Shown here: positions 53,558-62,491 of the stretch, piece by piece
How positions within the stretch are numbered: position 1 is the stretch's first letter
How the letters are laid out: every line of letters begins with the position of its first letter
DNA from: Rhodobacterales bacterium HKCCE2091
GTDB taxonomy: Bacteria; Pseudomonadota; Alphaproteobacteria; Rhodobacterales; Rhodobacteraceae
Assembly (NCBI GenBank): GCA_015689685.1
Contig: WVSL01000001.1
Span: 1 to 64,000 of the forward strand
Length of the DNA: 64,000 bases
Direction: 5' to 3'
The notes under the pieces: model-generated
What the model saw: the letters and a program-made list of their open reading frames with translations, nothing else
Told to the model about the DNA's origin: nothing
Database searches by the model: none
Translations under genes and position numbers: made by a program

Positions 53558-53956
53558 CTAGCGGCCGAGGAACTGGTCGTCCGTCACCGGCTCCAGCCAG
53601 TCGACGGCGCTGCCGTCTTCCATCTCGGTGACGGCGATATGGGTCATCCCGGTATCCGGCCCCGCCCCGTGCCAGTGCTTTTCCTCGGGCGCGAACCAGA
53701 CCACGTCGCCGGCCTTCACTTCCTCGACCGCACCGCCCCAGGTGCCGACGCGGCCCGCGCCCGCGGTGATGATGAGAAGCTGGCCGACCGGGTGGGTGTG
53801 CCACGTCGTGCGCGCACCGGGGTCGAAGGTGACGTACCCGGCGGCGAGCCGTGACGGCGCGGCCGAGGTGTGGATCGGATCCCGCCGGGCATGGCCGGTG
53901 AAGTTCTCGGGACCGCCGAGGCTCGAGGCTTGCGAACCGTTGCGGGTGATCTCCAT
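53558..53956 (-). CDS. Cupin-domain protein (CMD-associated cupin type)
   Basis: 132 aa single cupin. Metal site TWHTHPVGQLLIITAGAGRV with HTH and a downstream His in PEEKHWHGAGP; GGAVEEVKAGDVVWF is the conserved second motif. Such cupins (YhhW/carboxymuconolactone-associated type) may isomerise or bind small acids. Start at MEITRN with GGAGG five bases before; a GTG four codons upstream is an alternative. Divergent from the epimerase gene with site L4 between. Confidence 0.86.
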   Translation of the reverse strand: MEITRNGSQASSLGGPENFTGHARRDPIHTSAAPSRLAAGYVTFDPGARTTWHTHPVGQLLIITAGAGRVGTWGGAVEEVKAGDVVWFAPEEKHWHGAGPDTGMTHIAVTEMEDGSAVDWLEPVTDDQFLGR

Positions 53957-54058
53957 GTCTGCCTCCACGATGCCCTGCGCCGTTCAGCGGGAGTCTACCG
54001 GCGCGCCGACCCCGGCAAAACGCCAATCCCGCGGGCATACGGGCGGCCCCCGCACCGG

Positions 54059-54075
54059 CATAGGCCGCAGCTATG
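54059..54075. promoter_or_regulatory. LysR-type motif, site L4 (cupin/epimerase promoter), perfect
   Basis: CATAG-GCCGCAG-CTATG, a perfect CATAG-N7-CTATG, 91 bp upstream of the epimerase start and 103 bp upstream of the cupin start. A GC hairpin (54078-54100, CGGCCCCG/CGGGGCCG) follows it on the epimerase side. Confidence 0.6.
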
Positions 54076-54165
54076 GACGGCCCCGCCTTCGCCGGGGCCG
54101 CTTTGACCGCCCCGGCACGGCGGCGCTATCGCTTGTCCCGCAAGCGCGCAGGGGAGGACCGCCGG

Positions 54166-55161
54166 ATGCCCGCGATCAACGGAAACAGGTTCGTCGTCGT
54201 CGGGGGCGCGAGCCTTCTCGGGTCCAACATCGGCCGCCGGCTTCTGGACGCGGGCGCGGGCGAGGTGATCCTGATGGACAACCTCGCGCTCGGATCGGCC
54301 TCCGCGGTCGAGGATCTCGTGACCGACGAGCGATGCACGTTCCTGCGTGGCGACATGCTGAGGATGAACGAGCTTCACGACCCGTTCGAAGGCGCGTCGG
54401 GGGTGTTCAACGTCGCCGGGTTCCTCGGCGGGCCGATGCTGGCGAATCCGTGGATGGGGCTCGACGTCAACGTCCGCGGCATCCAGAACGTGCTGGAGGT
54501 CGCCCGCGTCCGCGGTGTTGGCAAGGTGGTGTTCAGTTCCTCCATCGGGGTATACGGCCGCATCGGCGACGACCCTTGCACCGAGAACGCGCCGTTCGAC
54601 TGGAACGGCCTCGGCCCCGCGCTGGCGCTCTATTCGGGCTCCAAGATCGTGGGCGAAGGGCTGTGCCAGCTCTACCACCGGCAGCACGGGCTGGCCTACG
54701 CGGCGCTGCGGTACTCGAACCTCTACGGAGAGAACCAGCACAAGCGCGCGATCGACGCGACGCGAATCGTCAATGCCTGGGAACGCATCCGCGCGGGCCA
54801 GTCGCCGGTGATCGAGGGCGACGGCACCAACGTCACCGACTTCGTCTATATCGGCGATGTCGCGCGGGCGAACCTGATGGCGATGGAGGCCGATGCCAGC
54901 GGCGCCTACAACATCGCCAGCGGGCGGGACACGTCGTTCAACGAACTGGTCGCGGCGCTGCTGAAGGCCTGCGGATCCGAACTCACGCCCGAATACAGGG
55001 CGGACGACGCGAAGGTGGCGAACCCGGTCGTCACGCGGCTCGGCATCTCGGTGGAGAAGGCGAAGGCCGAGCTTGGATGGTCGCCGCAGGTCGATATCGA
55101 GGAAGGGATGCGGCGGCTCGTCGCCTGGCTCGACGCCGAGCGGGCGAAGGGCCGGGCCTGA
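54166..55161 (+). CDS. NAD-dependent epimerase/dehydratase (extended SDR)
   Basis: 331 aa. NAD loop VVGGASLLGSNIGRRLLDAGA near residues 10-30, SSSIGVYG and the YSGSKIVGE Tyr-Lys pair near 160, RYSNLYGENQ, DFVYIGDVARA and NIASGRDTSFNEL as in GalE-like sugar-nucleotide epimerases. In a catabolic cluster it may act on a hydroxy acid or sugar-like intermediate. Start MPAINGN with GGGGAGGA upstream. Confidence 0.88.
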   Translation: MPAINGNRFVVVGGASLLGSNIGRRLLDAGAGEVILMDNLALGSASAVEDLVTDERCTFLRGDMLRMNELHDPFEGASGVFNVAGFLGGPMLANPWMGLDVNVRGIQNVLEVARVRGVGKVVFSSSIGVYGRIGDDPCTENAPFDWNGLGPALALYSGSKIVGEGLCQLYHRQHGLAYAALRYSNLYGENQHKRAIDATRIVNAWERIRAGQSPVIEGDGTNVTDFVYIGDVARANLMAMEADASGAYNIASGRDTSFNELVAALLKACGSELTPEYRADDAKVANPVVTRLGISVEKAKAELGWSPQVDIEEGMRRLVAWLDAERAKGRA

Positions 55162-55165
55162 CCCG

Positions 55166-56596
55166 TCAGCCCGACAGGTCCGCCATCAGGCCGGCAAGGT
55201 CGGGCTCCTGCTCCAGCCCCATGATCCGCTCGATGGCGCGGGCGGTCCGGACCTCGTCCAGAACACCTTCGGCGTTGGCGCGGAACTTCTCCGCAAGCCC
55301 GTCATCCGTCGGGCGGCATGATTCCACCCCGATCGACAGCCAGTTCGCGAAGTCCGCGCTCGCGTCGAAGACCTGGCCGCGCGCGCGGACAGTGACGCGC
55401 GCGGGCCGGTGGCTCAGGTAGGGCAGCCCCCGTTCCTCGATGTCGAGACGGCGCAGGTCCTCGGATCGCGGGTTCACCGCGTGGCGCACCTTGCGCATGA
55501 AGGCACGGATGCCGGGATGATCCAGCAGCGCCTTGTCCTGCCAGCAGGGCCCGCGCGGGATGCGGTGCGCGGCGACGGCCATGACGTAGGGCCCGCTCGC
55601 GGCGGCCTCGACATGGTCGTTCGGCTCGGTCGTCAGGTACTTCGGGATCGAAGCGAAGGATTCGATGTGGTAGACGACTTCCTCGATCTCGTCCGGAGCC
55701 AGGTCGTGCTCCGCGATCATCCGTGTGAACAGATCGAGCGGCGACTGGTAGAAGCCGCAGGTCGGCCAGTACTTGTAGGCCGCGTTCAGGAACACCCAGT
55801 CCTGTCCGAGCCCGTCGGTGATCTTCGCCGGGTCCCAGAATGGCGCGCCGTTCATCGCCCAGAAACCCATGTCGCCTTCGAGGAAGGAAGTGTCGCCGCG
55901 ATAGCCCGCCTCGGCCAGCAGCGCCGTGGTGACGCCCGCCTGCGCCATCCAGCCCGAGGGCGCGAACTTCGCGTAGCCGACCTCCTTGGTGTAATTGTAC
56001 TTCACGTGCGTCGGCAGCGGCGCGTGGTAGCCCGCGAGGCCGAGCGCGTGCTGCATCCGGTCGGCGTCCAGCCCTAGCACGTGCGCCGCCCCCGCCGTCG
56101 CGCCGACCTGGTTCGCGCTGATCCCCCAGACCTTCAGCGGATAGCCCCCCTTCGTCGCCCGCAGGCCGCCGAGCGAGGTGCCGACGCGGCCCGAAACCTC
56201 CATCGCCAGCACCGCCGCCACGATCAGGTCGCGGCCCGACCTCTGACCGGCTTCGGCCAGCGCGAGGGCGGGCGGGATCGCGTAGGGCGGCACGTGCGAG
56301 GGCGGCATCAGCACGTTCCAGTCGAGCGCGTTCATCAGGTCGCCGTTGGCGAAGGCGGCGGTCGCCGCCGGGACCTTTCCCCGCACCCCTAGGATCGACG
56401 CCTCCGGCGTGCCGCCCATGCGCCGGACATGGGCCACCGCGATCTGCCCCTTCTCGACCGCGTGGCCGCCGAGCCCGCAGCCGATGGTATCGAGGATCAG
56501 CCGCCTGGCTTCGGTCACCACCGCTTCGGGCAGGTCCTCGTAGCGCAGGCCCGCGCAGAATTCCGCGAGGCCGCGCGTCACGTCGGTCTGTGTCAT
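55166..56596 (-). CDS. MmgE/PrpD family protein, paralogue 2
   Basis: 476 aa. PrpD fold with MNALDWNVLMPPSHVPPYAIPPALALAEA in the active-site region (in place of the HGFEYDD-type segment of paralogue 1), GLAGYHAPLPTHVKYNY, LNAAYKYWPTCGFYQSP and a C-terminal MmgE domain. The substitution suggests a different substrate. Start MTQTDVTRG. Convergent with the epimerase gene (4-bp gap). Confidence 0.88.
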   Translation of the reverse strand: MTQTDVTRGLAEFCAGLRYEDLPEAVVTEARRLILDTIGCGLGGHAVEKGQIAVAHVRRMGGTPEASILGVRGKVPAATAAFANGDLMNALDWNVLMPPSHVPPYAIPPALALAEAGQRSGRDLIVAAVLAMEVSGRVGTSLGGLRATKGGYPLKVWGISANQVGATAGAAHVLGLDADRMQHALGLAGYHAPLPTHVKYNYTKEVGYAKFAPSGWMAQAGVTTALLAEAGYRGDTSFLEGDMGFWAMNGAPFWDPAKITDGLGQDWVFLNAAYKYWPTCGFYQSPLDLFTRMIAEHDLAPDEIEEVVYHIESFASIPKYLTTEPNDHVEAAASGPYVMAVAAHRIPRGPCWQDKALLDHPGIRAFMRKVRHAVNPRSEDLRRLDIEERGLPYLSHRPARVTVRARGQVFDASADFANWLSIGVESCRPTDDGLAEKFRANAEGVLDEVRTARAIERIMGLEQEPDLAGLMADLSG

Positions 56597-56782
56597 CGGC
56601 TCTGGTCCTCCCCGCGGCCGGAGTAGTCCCGGCGCGGTCGGGCCTGTCAACGCGGGGCGCCGCCCGCCAAAGCCTGCGCCTGTCGGGGGTATCGTGAAGC
56701 GCGGGGTCGGGGCCGCGGCCATTGTCGGGCGGGCCGGTCTGGCCATACTCGACCCCGAAGGCTGGAGGAGGGGAGACGCGGG

Positions 56783-57529
56783 GTGGACCTCGGACTCGCG
56801 GGAAAATCGGCAATCGTGACCGGCGCGGGCAGCGGGATCGGCGCGGCCATCGCCGCGCGGCTGGCGGGCGAGGGCGCGAAGGTCGTGGTCTCGGACATCG
56901 ACCTCGCCTCCGCCGAGGCGCAAGCCGAGGTGATCCGCGCTGCTGGCGGGGCGGCGATCGGGGTTAGGGCCGACGTGGTCGACGCGGACGAGGTCGCCGC
57001 GATGGTCGACCGCGCAGCGGAGGAATTCGGTGGCGCCGACATCCTAGTGAACAACGCCGGCCTCGCCCGCGACATGCGGATCACCAGGATGGAGGAGGCC
57101 GACTGGGACGTCGTCCTCGACGTGATCCTGAAGGGTGCGTTCCTGTGCACGAAGGCGGTGCTGCCGCTGATGACCGGGCGCAAGTGGGGCCGGATAGTCA
57201 ACATGTCGTCGCGGGCGCATCTCGGCAATCCGGGGCAGGCGAACTACTCCGCCGCCAAGGCCGGGCTGATCGGGTTCACCAAGGCGATGGCGCTGGAGAA
57301 CGGGCGCAACTTCATCACCTGCAACGCGGTCGCGCCGGGGATGATCGACACGCCCTTCGTCCGCGGCCACCCGCAGTTCGACAAGATCAGCGAGAACGCG
57401 ATCCGGACCACGCCGGTCCCGCGGATCGGCCTGCCCGAGGATGTCGCGGACGCCGTTGCCTTCCTGGTCTCGGACCGCGCGAGCTACATCACCGGCGACG
57501 TCCTGCACGTCACCGGCGGGCGGTACTGA
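56783..57529 (+). CDS. SDR-family oxidoreductase (FabG-like)
   Basis: 248 aa from a GTG with GGAGGAGGGGAG upstream. TGAGSGIGAAIAARL, NNAG, VNMSSRAH and YSAAKAGLIGFTKAMA are all intact, ending ITGDVLHVTGGRY. It begins the long plus-strand unit SDR, ALDH, two beta-hydroxyacid dehydrogenases, DMT exporter. A sequential alcohol then aldehyde oxidation with the next gene is plausible. Confidence 0.9.
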   Translation: MDLGLAGKSAIVTGAGSGIGAAIAARLAGEGAKVVVSDIDLASAEAQAEVIRAAGGAAIGVRADVVDADEVAAMVDRAAEEFGGADILVNNAGLARDMRITRMEEADWDVVLDVILKGAFLCTKAVLPLMTGRKWGRIVNMSSRAHLGNPGQANYSAAKAGLIGFTKAMALENGRNFITCNAVAPGMIDTPFVRGHPQFDKISENAIRTTPVPRIGLPEDVADAVAFLVSDRASYITGDVLHVTGGRY

Positions 57530-57609
57530 ACTGGCGGGACCGCCGCGACCACGATGCCCCCGCCGTCCGGCCGGGGCGAGGACACGACCGACCGAAGGGG
57601 GGTGCCGCG

Positions 57610-59082
57610 ATGCAGACCGATTACAGCCGGGACACGCTTTTCATCGGCGGGAAGTGGGTTGAGACGACCGGGACGGACCGGATCGAGGTGATCTCGCCCT
57701 TCACCGAGCAGGTCATCGCGCGGGTGCCGAAGGGCACCACCGCGGACATCGACGCCGCCGTCGCCGCGGCCCGCCGCGCCTTCGACAGCGGCCCCTGGCC
57801 ACGAATGGAGGTCGCCGACCGGATAGCCGCCGTCCGCCGCCTTCGTGACGTCTTCGCCGACCGGCAGGAGGCGATGGCGCAGGCGATCACCGCAGAGATG
57901 GGCAGCCCGATCACCCAGGCGCGCACCATCCAGACCACCGTGCCGCTGATGATGTTCGACGAGCACACCCGCATCGCCGAGGACGAGTATCCCTGGAGCG
58001 AGCTTCGCCGATCCGCCACCGGCAACGCGCTGGTCCGGCGCTACTGCAAGGGGGTGGCGGCGCTGGTCACGCCGTGGAACGCGCCGATGATGACGACGGT
58101 GCAGAAGCTCGGCCCGGCGCTGCTGGCGGGGTGCACCGTGGTGCTGAAGCCCGCGTCGCTGTCGCCGCTGAGCGCCTACATGCTGGCGGAGCTGATCGCC
58201 GAGGCCGGGCTGCCCGAGGGGGTCGTGAACGTCGTGACCTGCGACCGGGTAGAGGCGGAATACCTCGTCACCCATCCCGGCGTCGACAAGGTGACCTTCA
58301 CCGGGTCGACCGCCGCGGGCCGTCACCTGGCGTCGAAATGCGGAGAACTCCTGCGGCCGATCACGCTGGAACTCGGCGGCAAGTCGGCGGGGATAATCCT
58401 CGACGATGCCGACGTGCCCTCGGCGGTCGAGGCCATGCGGCTCCTGTCGTTCCGGAACTCGGGCCAGATCTGCACGCTCAAGACGCGGGTGCTGGTGTCG
58501 CGGAAGCGCGAGGCTGAGGTGGTGGAGGCATTGGCCGGGATGGTGCGCTCGATGCCCGTCGGCGACCCGCTGGACCCCGAGACGCATATCGGCCCGATGG
58601 TCAGCGAGAAGCAGCAGCAGAACGTCGAGCGCTACATCGACATCGGGATGAAGGAAGGCGCGAAGGCGGTCGTCGGCGGGCTCGGCCGCCCCGAGGGCCT
58701 GAACCACGGCTGGTTCGTGCGCCCCACCCTCTTCGCCGGTGTCGACCCGGACGCGACCATCGCGCAGGAGGAGATCTTCGGCCCGGTCCTGTCGGTCATC
58801 GCCTACGAGGACGAGGACGACGCCGTGGCCATCGCCAACAACTCGCCCTACGGGCTGAGCGGGTCGGTGTTCTCGTCCGACCCCGCCCATGCCGTCGCCA
58901 TCGCCGACCGCGTCAAGACCGGGGTCGTGGAGGTGAACGGCGCGCCGTTCGGGTTCTCCGCCCCGTTCGGCGGCGTGAAGGAATCCGGCATCGGCCGCGA
59001 AAGCGGGCGGGAGGGGTTCGAGCCCTATGTCGAGATCAAGTCCATCGGGATCCCGAAGGACTACGCCGACAGCCTCGCCTGA
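57610..59082 (+). CDS. Aldehyde dehydrogenase (NAD-dependent)
   Basis: 490 aa. TPWNAPMMTTVQKLGPALLAGCTVVLKPAS, FTGSTAAGRH, the general base in LELGGKSAGI and the catalytic Cys in NSGQICTLKTRVLV are intact; EIFGPVLSVIAYED follows. Typical ALDH oxidising an aldehyde intermediate to an acid. CoA-acylating methylmalonate semialdehyde dehydrogenase is less likely from the motifs. 80 bp separate it from the SDR gene. Confidence 0.93.
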   Translation: MQTDYSRDTLFIGGKWVETTGTDRIEVISPFTEQVIARVPKGTTADIDAAVAAARRAFDSGPWPRMEVADRIAAVRRLRDVFADRQEAMAQAITAEMGSPITQARTIQTTVPLMMFDEHTRIAEDEYPWSELRRSATGNALVRRYCKGVAALVTPWNAPMMTTVQKLGPALLAGCTVVLKPASLSPLSAYMLAELIAEAGLPEGVVNVVTCDRVEAEYLVTHPGVDKVTFTGSTAAGRHLASKCGELLRPITLELGGKSAGIILDDADVPSAVEAMRLLSFRNSGQICTLKTRVLVSRKREAEVVEALAGMVRSMPVGDPLDPETHIGPMVSEKQQQNVERYIDIGMKEGAKAVVGGLGRPEGLNHGWFVRPTLFAGVDPDATIAQEEIFGPVLSVIAYEDEDDAVAIANNSPYGLSGSVFSSDPAHAVAIADRVKTGVVEVNGAPFGFSAPFGGVKESGIGRESGREGFEPYVEIKSIGIPKDYADSLA

Positions 59083-59151
59083 ACCGATGCGGGGCGGGTC
59101 CGGATACCGGCGAAACACGTCGCGCGGGCATCGCGCGGACGGGCGGCCGGC

Positions 59152-60081
59152 ATGAGGATCGGCTTCATCGGTCTCGGGCTCATGGGCAGCGGCATGGCCG
59201 CCAGCCTGCAGAAGGCGGGCCATGCTCTCGTCGTCCACGACATCGACAGGGCGGCGGCCGAAGGCCATGTCTCCGCCGGGGCTGACTGGGCCGACAGCCC
59301 CGCCGCGCTCGCCCGCGGGGTGGAGGCGGTGTTCACCTCCCTGCCCGGCCCGCCGGAAGTGGCGGCGGTCGCCGAGGGCGACGAGGGCCTGATCGCGGGT
59401 CTTGCGCCCGGCACGCCTTGGTTCGACCTCTCCACCAACGGCGTGATGGAGGTCCGGGCGCTTCACGACCGGCTCGCACGCCACGGCATCCCGTTCCTCG
59501 ACGCGCCGGTCTCCGGCGGACCGGCGGGTGCCGCGAGCGGGAAACTGGCGATCTGGGTCGGCGGCGACCGCGCGGTGTTCGACCGTTTCCGCCCGGTGCT
59601 GGATGCGATGGCCGATCAGGCGCGCTACGTCGGCGGGATCGGCGCGGGATCGGTCGCGAAGCTCTGCCACAACCTCTGCTCGACCGTGATGATGCAGGCG
59701 ATCGCCGAGGCGATGACCATCGGCATCAAGGCGGGGCTGGAGCCGCTGCAACTCTACGAGGCGATGCGCGCCGGGGCGACCGGGCGGGCGCGGAGCTTCG
59801 ACATTGTTCACGCACGCTGGCTGCCCGGCAACCTTGATCCCGCGACCTTCCAGCTTCGATTTCTGCACAAGGACGTGCGGCTCGCGATCGAACTCGCCCG
59901 GCAGGTCGGTGTCCCGAGCCGGCTGTCCGAGGCCGCCTTCGCGGAAATGACCGAGGCGCTCGACCGCGGTTGGGGCACGCGCGACGCGCAGTCGGTGCTG
60001 GACCTGCAACGCGAACGCGCGGGTCTGGACCCGTTCGGGCTGGACGCGAACGCGGTGCGGGAGGTCATGGGGCGAAGCTGA
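59152..60081 (+). CDS. Beta-hydroxyacid dehydrogenase (3-hydroxyisobutyrate dehydrogenase-like), copy 1
   Basis: 309 aa. NAD loop GFIGLGLMGSGMAASL, FTSLPGPPEV, DAPVSGGPAGAASGKL (substrate motif) and GIGAGSVAKLCHNL with the catalytic Lys. Oxidises a beta-hydroxy acid such as 3-hydroxyisobutyrate, tartronate or glycerate. About 75 bp upstream of a second family member with clearly different sequence. Confidence 0.92.
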   Translation: MRIGFIGLGLMGSGMAASLQKAGHALVVHDIDRAAAEGHVSAGADWADSPAALARGVEAVFTSLPGPPEVAAVAEGDEGLIAGLAPGTPWFDLSTNGVMEVRALHDRLARHGIPFLDAPVSGGPAGAASGKLAIWVGGDRAVFDRFRPVLDAMADQARYVGGIGAGSVAKLCHNLCSTVMMQAIAEAMTIGIKAGLEPLQLYEAMRAGATGRARSFDIVHARWLPGNLDPATFQLRFLHKDVRLAIELARQVGVPSRLSEAAFAEMTEALDRGWGTRDAQSVLDLQRERAGLDPFGLDANAVREVMGRS

Positions 60082-60155
60082 TCCCGCCCTGGACCCACGG
60101 AAAGAGACATCGGGGCGGCGGTATCCGCCACGACGGCGAGCGGAGGAGACGCGGC

Positions 60156-61046
60156 ATGAAGATCGGATACGTCGGACTCGGCGACATGGGCGGCGCCCTT
60201 GCCCGCCGCCTGCAACTGTCCCGCCCGCTGACGGTCTTCGACCTGTCCGAAGCGGCGATGACGCGGCTGACGGACAAGGGCGCGACGGCGGCCGGATCGC
60301 TCGGTGATCTCGCCCGGGACTGCGAGGTGATCTTCCTCTGCCTGCCCAAGTCCGCCCATGTCCGCGCGGCGATCTTCGGCGACGGGGGGCTTTCGACCGC
60401 GCTTCGCCCCGGCACCCTGATCGTGGACCAGACGACCGGCGACCCCGCCGAGACCCGGGCGATGGCGGCGGAACTCGCGGCCCGCGGCGTGACCCTGATC
60501 GACGCCCCGGTCAGCGGCGGCGCCGCCGGGGCCGAGGCCGGGACCATCGCCATCATGGTCGGCGCCGACCCCGCCGACCACGAACGGGCCCTGCCGATCC
60601 TGCACGACATAAGCCCGAACGTGTTCCATGCCGGGGGCGTCGGCGCGGGCCACACGATGAAGCTCGTGAACAACCTCCTGTCGGGCGCGCAGCGGGTGCT
60701 GACGATGGAATGCCTCGCGCTTGCCCAGAAGAACGGTATCGCGCCGGTCGACGCGGTCCGCATCCTCATGGCCGGGGGCGCGCGCAACGTCTTCCTCGAG
60801 AAAGGCGTCGGCCCGGTCGTCGAACGGGGCGATCTCGGGACCGGCTTCACGCTGGAACTCATGCACAAGGACATCGACCTCGCCTGCCGGGCGGGCAAGG
60901 ACGCGGGGATCCCGATGTATTTCGGCGCCTTGACGCGCGAGATGTACCAGCTCGCCATGAACCTCGTCGGCGCGCAGGAACCGGTGAACTCGGCCGCGGT
61001 CGCCATCGACCGGATCGCCGGGTCGAAGATCGTGGCCGGGTCCTGA
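60156..61046 (+). CDS. Beta-hydroxyacid dehydrogenase, copy 2
   Basis: 296 aa. GYVGLGDMGGALARRL, FLCLPKSAHV, DAPVSGGAAGAEAGTIAIMVG, GVGAGHTMKLVNNLL (catalytic Lys) and HKDIDLAC. Same fold and motif order as copy 1 but clearly diverged, so probably a second chemical step or stereoisomer rather than a recent duplicate. Start with GGAGGAGA upstream. The DMT transporter gene starts directly after its stop. Confidence 0.92.
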   Translation: MKIGYVGLGDMGGALARRLQLSRPLTVFDLSEAAMTRLTDKGATAAGSLGDLARDCEVIFLCLPKSAHVRAAIFGDGGLSTALRPGTLIVDQTTGDPAETRAMAAELAARGVTLIDAPVSGGAAGAEAGTIAIMVGADPADHERALPILHDISPNVFHAGGVGAGHTMKLVNNLLSGAQRVLTMECLALAQKNGIAPVDAVRILMAGGARNVFLEKGVGPVVERGDLGTGFTLELMHKDIDLACRAGKDAGIPMYFGALTREMYQLAMNLVGAQEPVNSAAVAIDRIAGSKIVAGS

Positions 61047-62021
61047 ATGGGCCGGGCCGGCACCGGCCAGGACGCGGCGGCCGGGGCCGATACAGGCAGC
61101 CGTCCCGGAAAGGGCATCGCGCTGAAGATCCTGCACGTCCTTCTCGTCACCACCATGCTGGCCGTGGTGAAGGCGATCCACGGGCTTCCCGTCACCGAGA
61201 TCATGTTCTTCCGCGCCTTCATCGCGCTCGTCCTGATCGCGATCTACCTGCGGTGGCGCGGTGAGTTGATAGAGTCGATCCGCACGTCCCGGCCGTTCGG
61301 CCACCTCCTGCGCGCGGTGCTGTCGATGACCACGACCGGCCTGACCTTCGTTGCCGTGCAATCCCTACCCCTGCCCGACGCGGTGACGCTGCAATACACG
61401 CAGCCGCTGTTCGTGGTCGCGTTCTCGGCGGTGCTGCTTGGCGAATCCGTGCGCCTGTTCCGCTGGATCGCGGTCGCCGTCGGCTTCACCGGCGCGCTCG
61501 TCATCTCCTGGCCGAAGCTGACGCTCCTGACAGGCGGGGCCGGGCTGCTGACGCAATCCGAGACCATCGGCGTGATCGCGGCCATCGCCGGCGCGGCGAC
61601 TTTCGCCGCGAACATCCTCGTGGTCGGGCAACTGGTGCGCACGGAATCCTCGGCCACCATCTCGCTCTGGCTCGGCATCTACTCCTCGGCGGCACTGGCC
61701 CTGACGATGCCGTTCGGATGGGTGATGCCGGACGCGGGCCAGTTCGGCCTCCTGCTCCTGATCGGGGCGATCGGCGGCGGGATCCTCATCGCGCTGTCGG
61801 AAAGCCTGCGCGCGGCGCCCGCCTCGACGCTGGCGCCGTTCGAATACGCCTCGCTGATCTTCGCGGCCCTGCTCGGCTACGTCATGTTCGGCGAGGTGCT
61901 GGAACTCAACACGCTGATCGGCAGCCTCATCCTGATTGTCTCGGGTCTCGCGATCCTGTGGCGGGAACGGTCGCTCGGCCGCGGCGGCAGGGCCACGGCG
62001 CCCGGAGTGCCGAAGGTCTGA
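61047..62021 (+). CDS. EamA-family (DMT) transporter
   Basis: 324 aa with ten predicted membrane segments in two EamA repeats (about 30-160 and 180-310): FFRAFIALVLIAIYLR, LPLPDAVTLQYTQPLFVVAFSAVLLGE in the first, and STLAPFEYASLIFAALLGYVMFGE in the second. Drug/metabolite transporters export small molecules; here perhaps an overflow intermediate. The ATG directly follows the previous stop. The 25-residue polar N-terminus may mean the true start is downstream. Confidence 0.87.
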   Translation: MGRAGTGQDAAAGADTGSRPGKGIALKILHVLLVTTMLAVVKAIHGLPVTEIMFFRAFIALVLIAIYLRWRGELIESIRTSRPFGHLLRAVLSMTTTGLTFVAVQSLPLPDAVTLQYTQPLFVVAFSAVLLGESVRLFRWIAVAVGFTGALVISWPKLTLLTGGAGLLTQSETIGVIAAIAGAATFAANILVVGQLVRTESSATISLWLGIYSSAALALTMPFGWVMPDAGQFGLLLLIGAIGGGILIALSESLRAAPASTLAPFEYASLIFAALLGYVMFGEVLELNTLIGSLILIVSGLAILWRERSLGRGGRATAPGVPKV

Positions 62022-62049
62022 CGCGGCGCCCCCGACGCCCGGGCGCCAT

Positions 62050-62066
62050 CACAGGCGACGCCTATG
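62050..62066. promoter_or_regulatory. LysR-type motif, site L5 (CMD promoter)
   Basis: CACAG-GCGACGC-CTATG, one mismatch to CATAG-N7-CTATG, 98-114 bp upstream of the CMD gene and 29 bp past the transporter stop. Confidence 0.5.
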
Positions 62067-62163
62067 GCCCGGCCCGACGCCGCTGCCGGGCATTGCCGCG
62101 ACGCCGCCGGACTCGCTACCACCGTCAGGAAACGCCGCCCGACCGCACAAGGACACGCACGAC

Positions 62164-62484
62164 ATGGAAGAGCTCGATTTCTACAAGGCCGTCCCGCAGT
62201 TCAGCCGCCTGCGAAAGGACGTGCTCTACGAGGATGTCTGGAAACAGCCGGAACTTTCCCCGCGCGACCGCAGCCTCGTGACCTGCGCGATCCTCGGCGC
62301 GCTCGGCAAGAACGCGGAGCTTGAGGCGCACATGAAGAAGGCGATCGAGAACGGCGTGACGCCGGACGAACTGCGCGGCCTCGTCGTGCAACTCGCCTTC
62401 TACGGCGGCTGGCCCTGCGGCGTGAACTCGGCGAAGGCCGGGCTGCCGATCTTCCAGGCGGACCAGGCCGCGAAGGCGGGCTGA
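62164..62484 (+). CDS. Carboxymuconolactone decarboxylase (CMD)/AhpD-like family protein
   Basis: 106 aa. ELSPRDRSLVTCAILGALGKNAELEAHMKKAIENGVTPDELRGLVVQLAFYGGWP is the CMD core with the catalytic-site Glu and His; no CxxC, so not an AhpD-type peroxidase partner. 4-Carboxymuconolactone decarboxylase is the founding activity, but many small members act on other lactones. First gene of the last unit (CMD, thioesterase, SnoaL 3). Confidence 0.9.
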   Translation: MEELDFYKAVPQFSRLRKDVLYEDVWKQPELSPRDRSLVTCAILGALGKNAELEAHMKKAIENGVTPDELRGLVVQLAFYGGWPCGVNSAKAGLPIFQADQAAKAG

Positions 62485-62491
62485 CGCGGCG

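Noticed and set aside
54078-54100. Hairpin CGGCCCCG/CGGGGCCG as a terminator.
   Set aside because: It lies in the leader between two divergent genes, not after a gene, and lacks a T-run; it may only be a leader structure.
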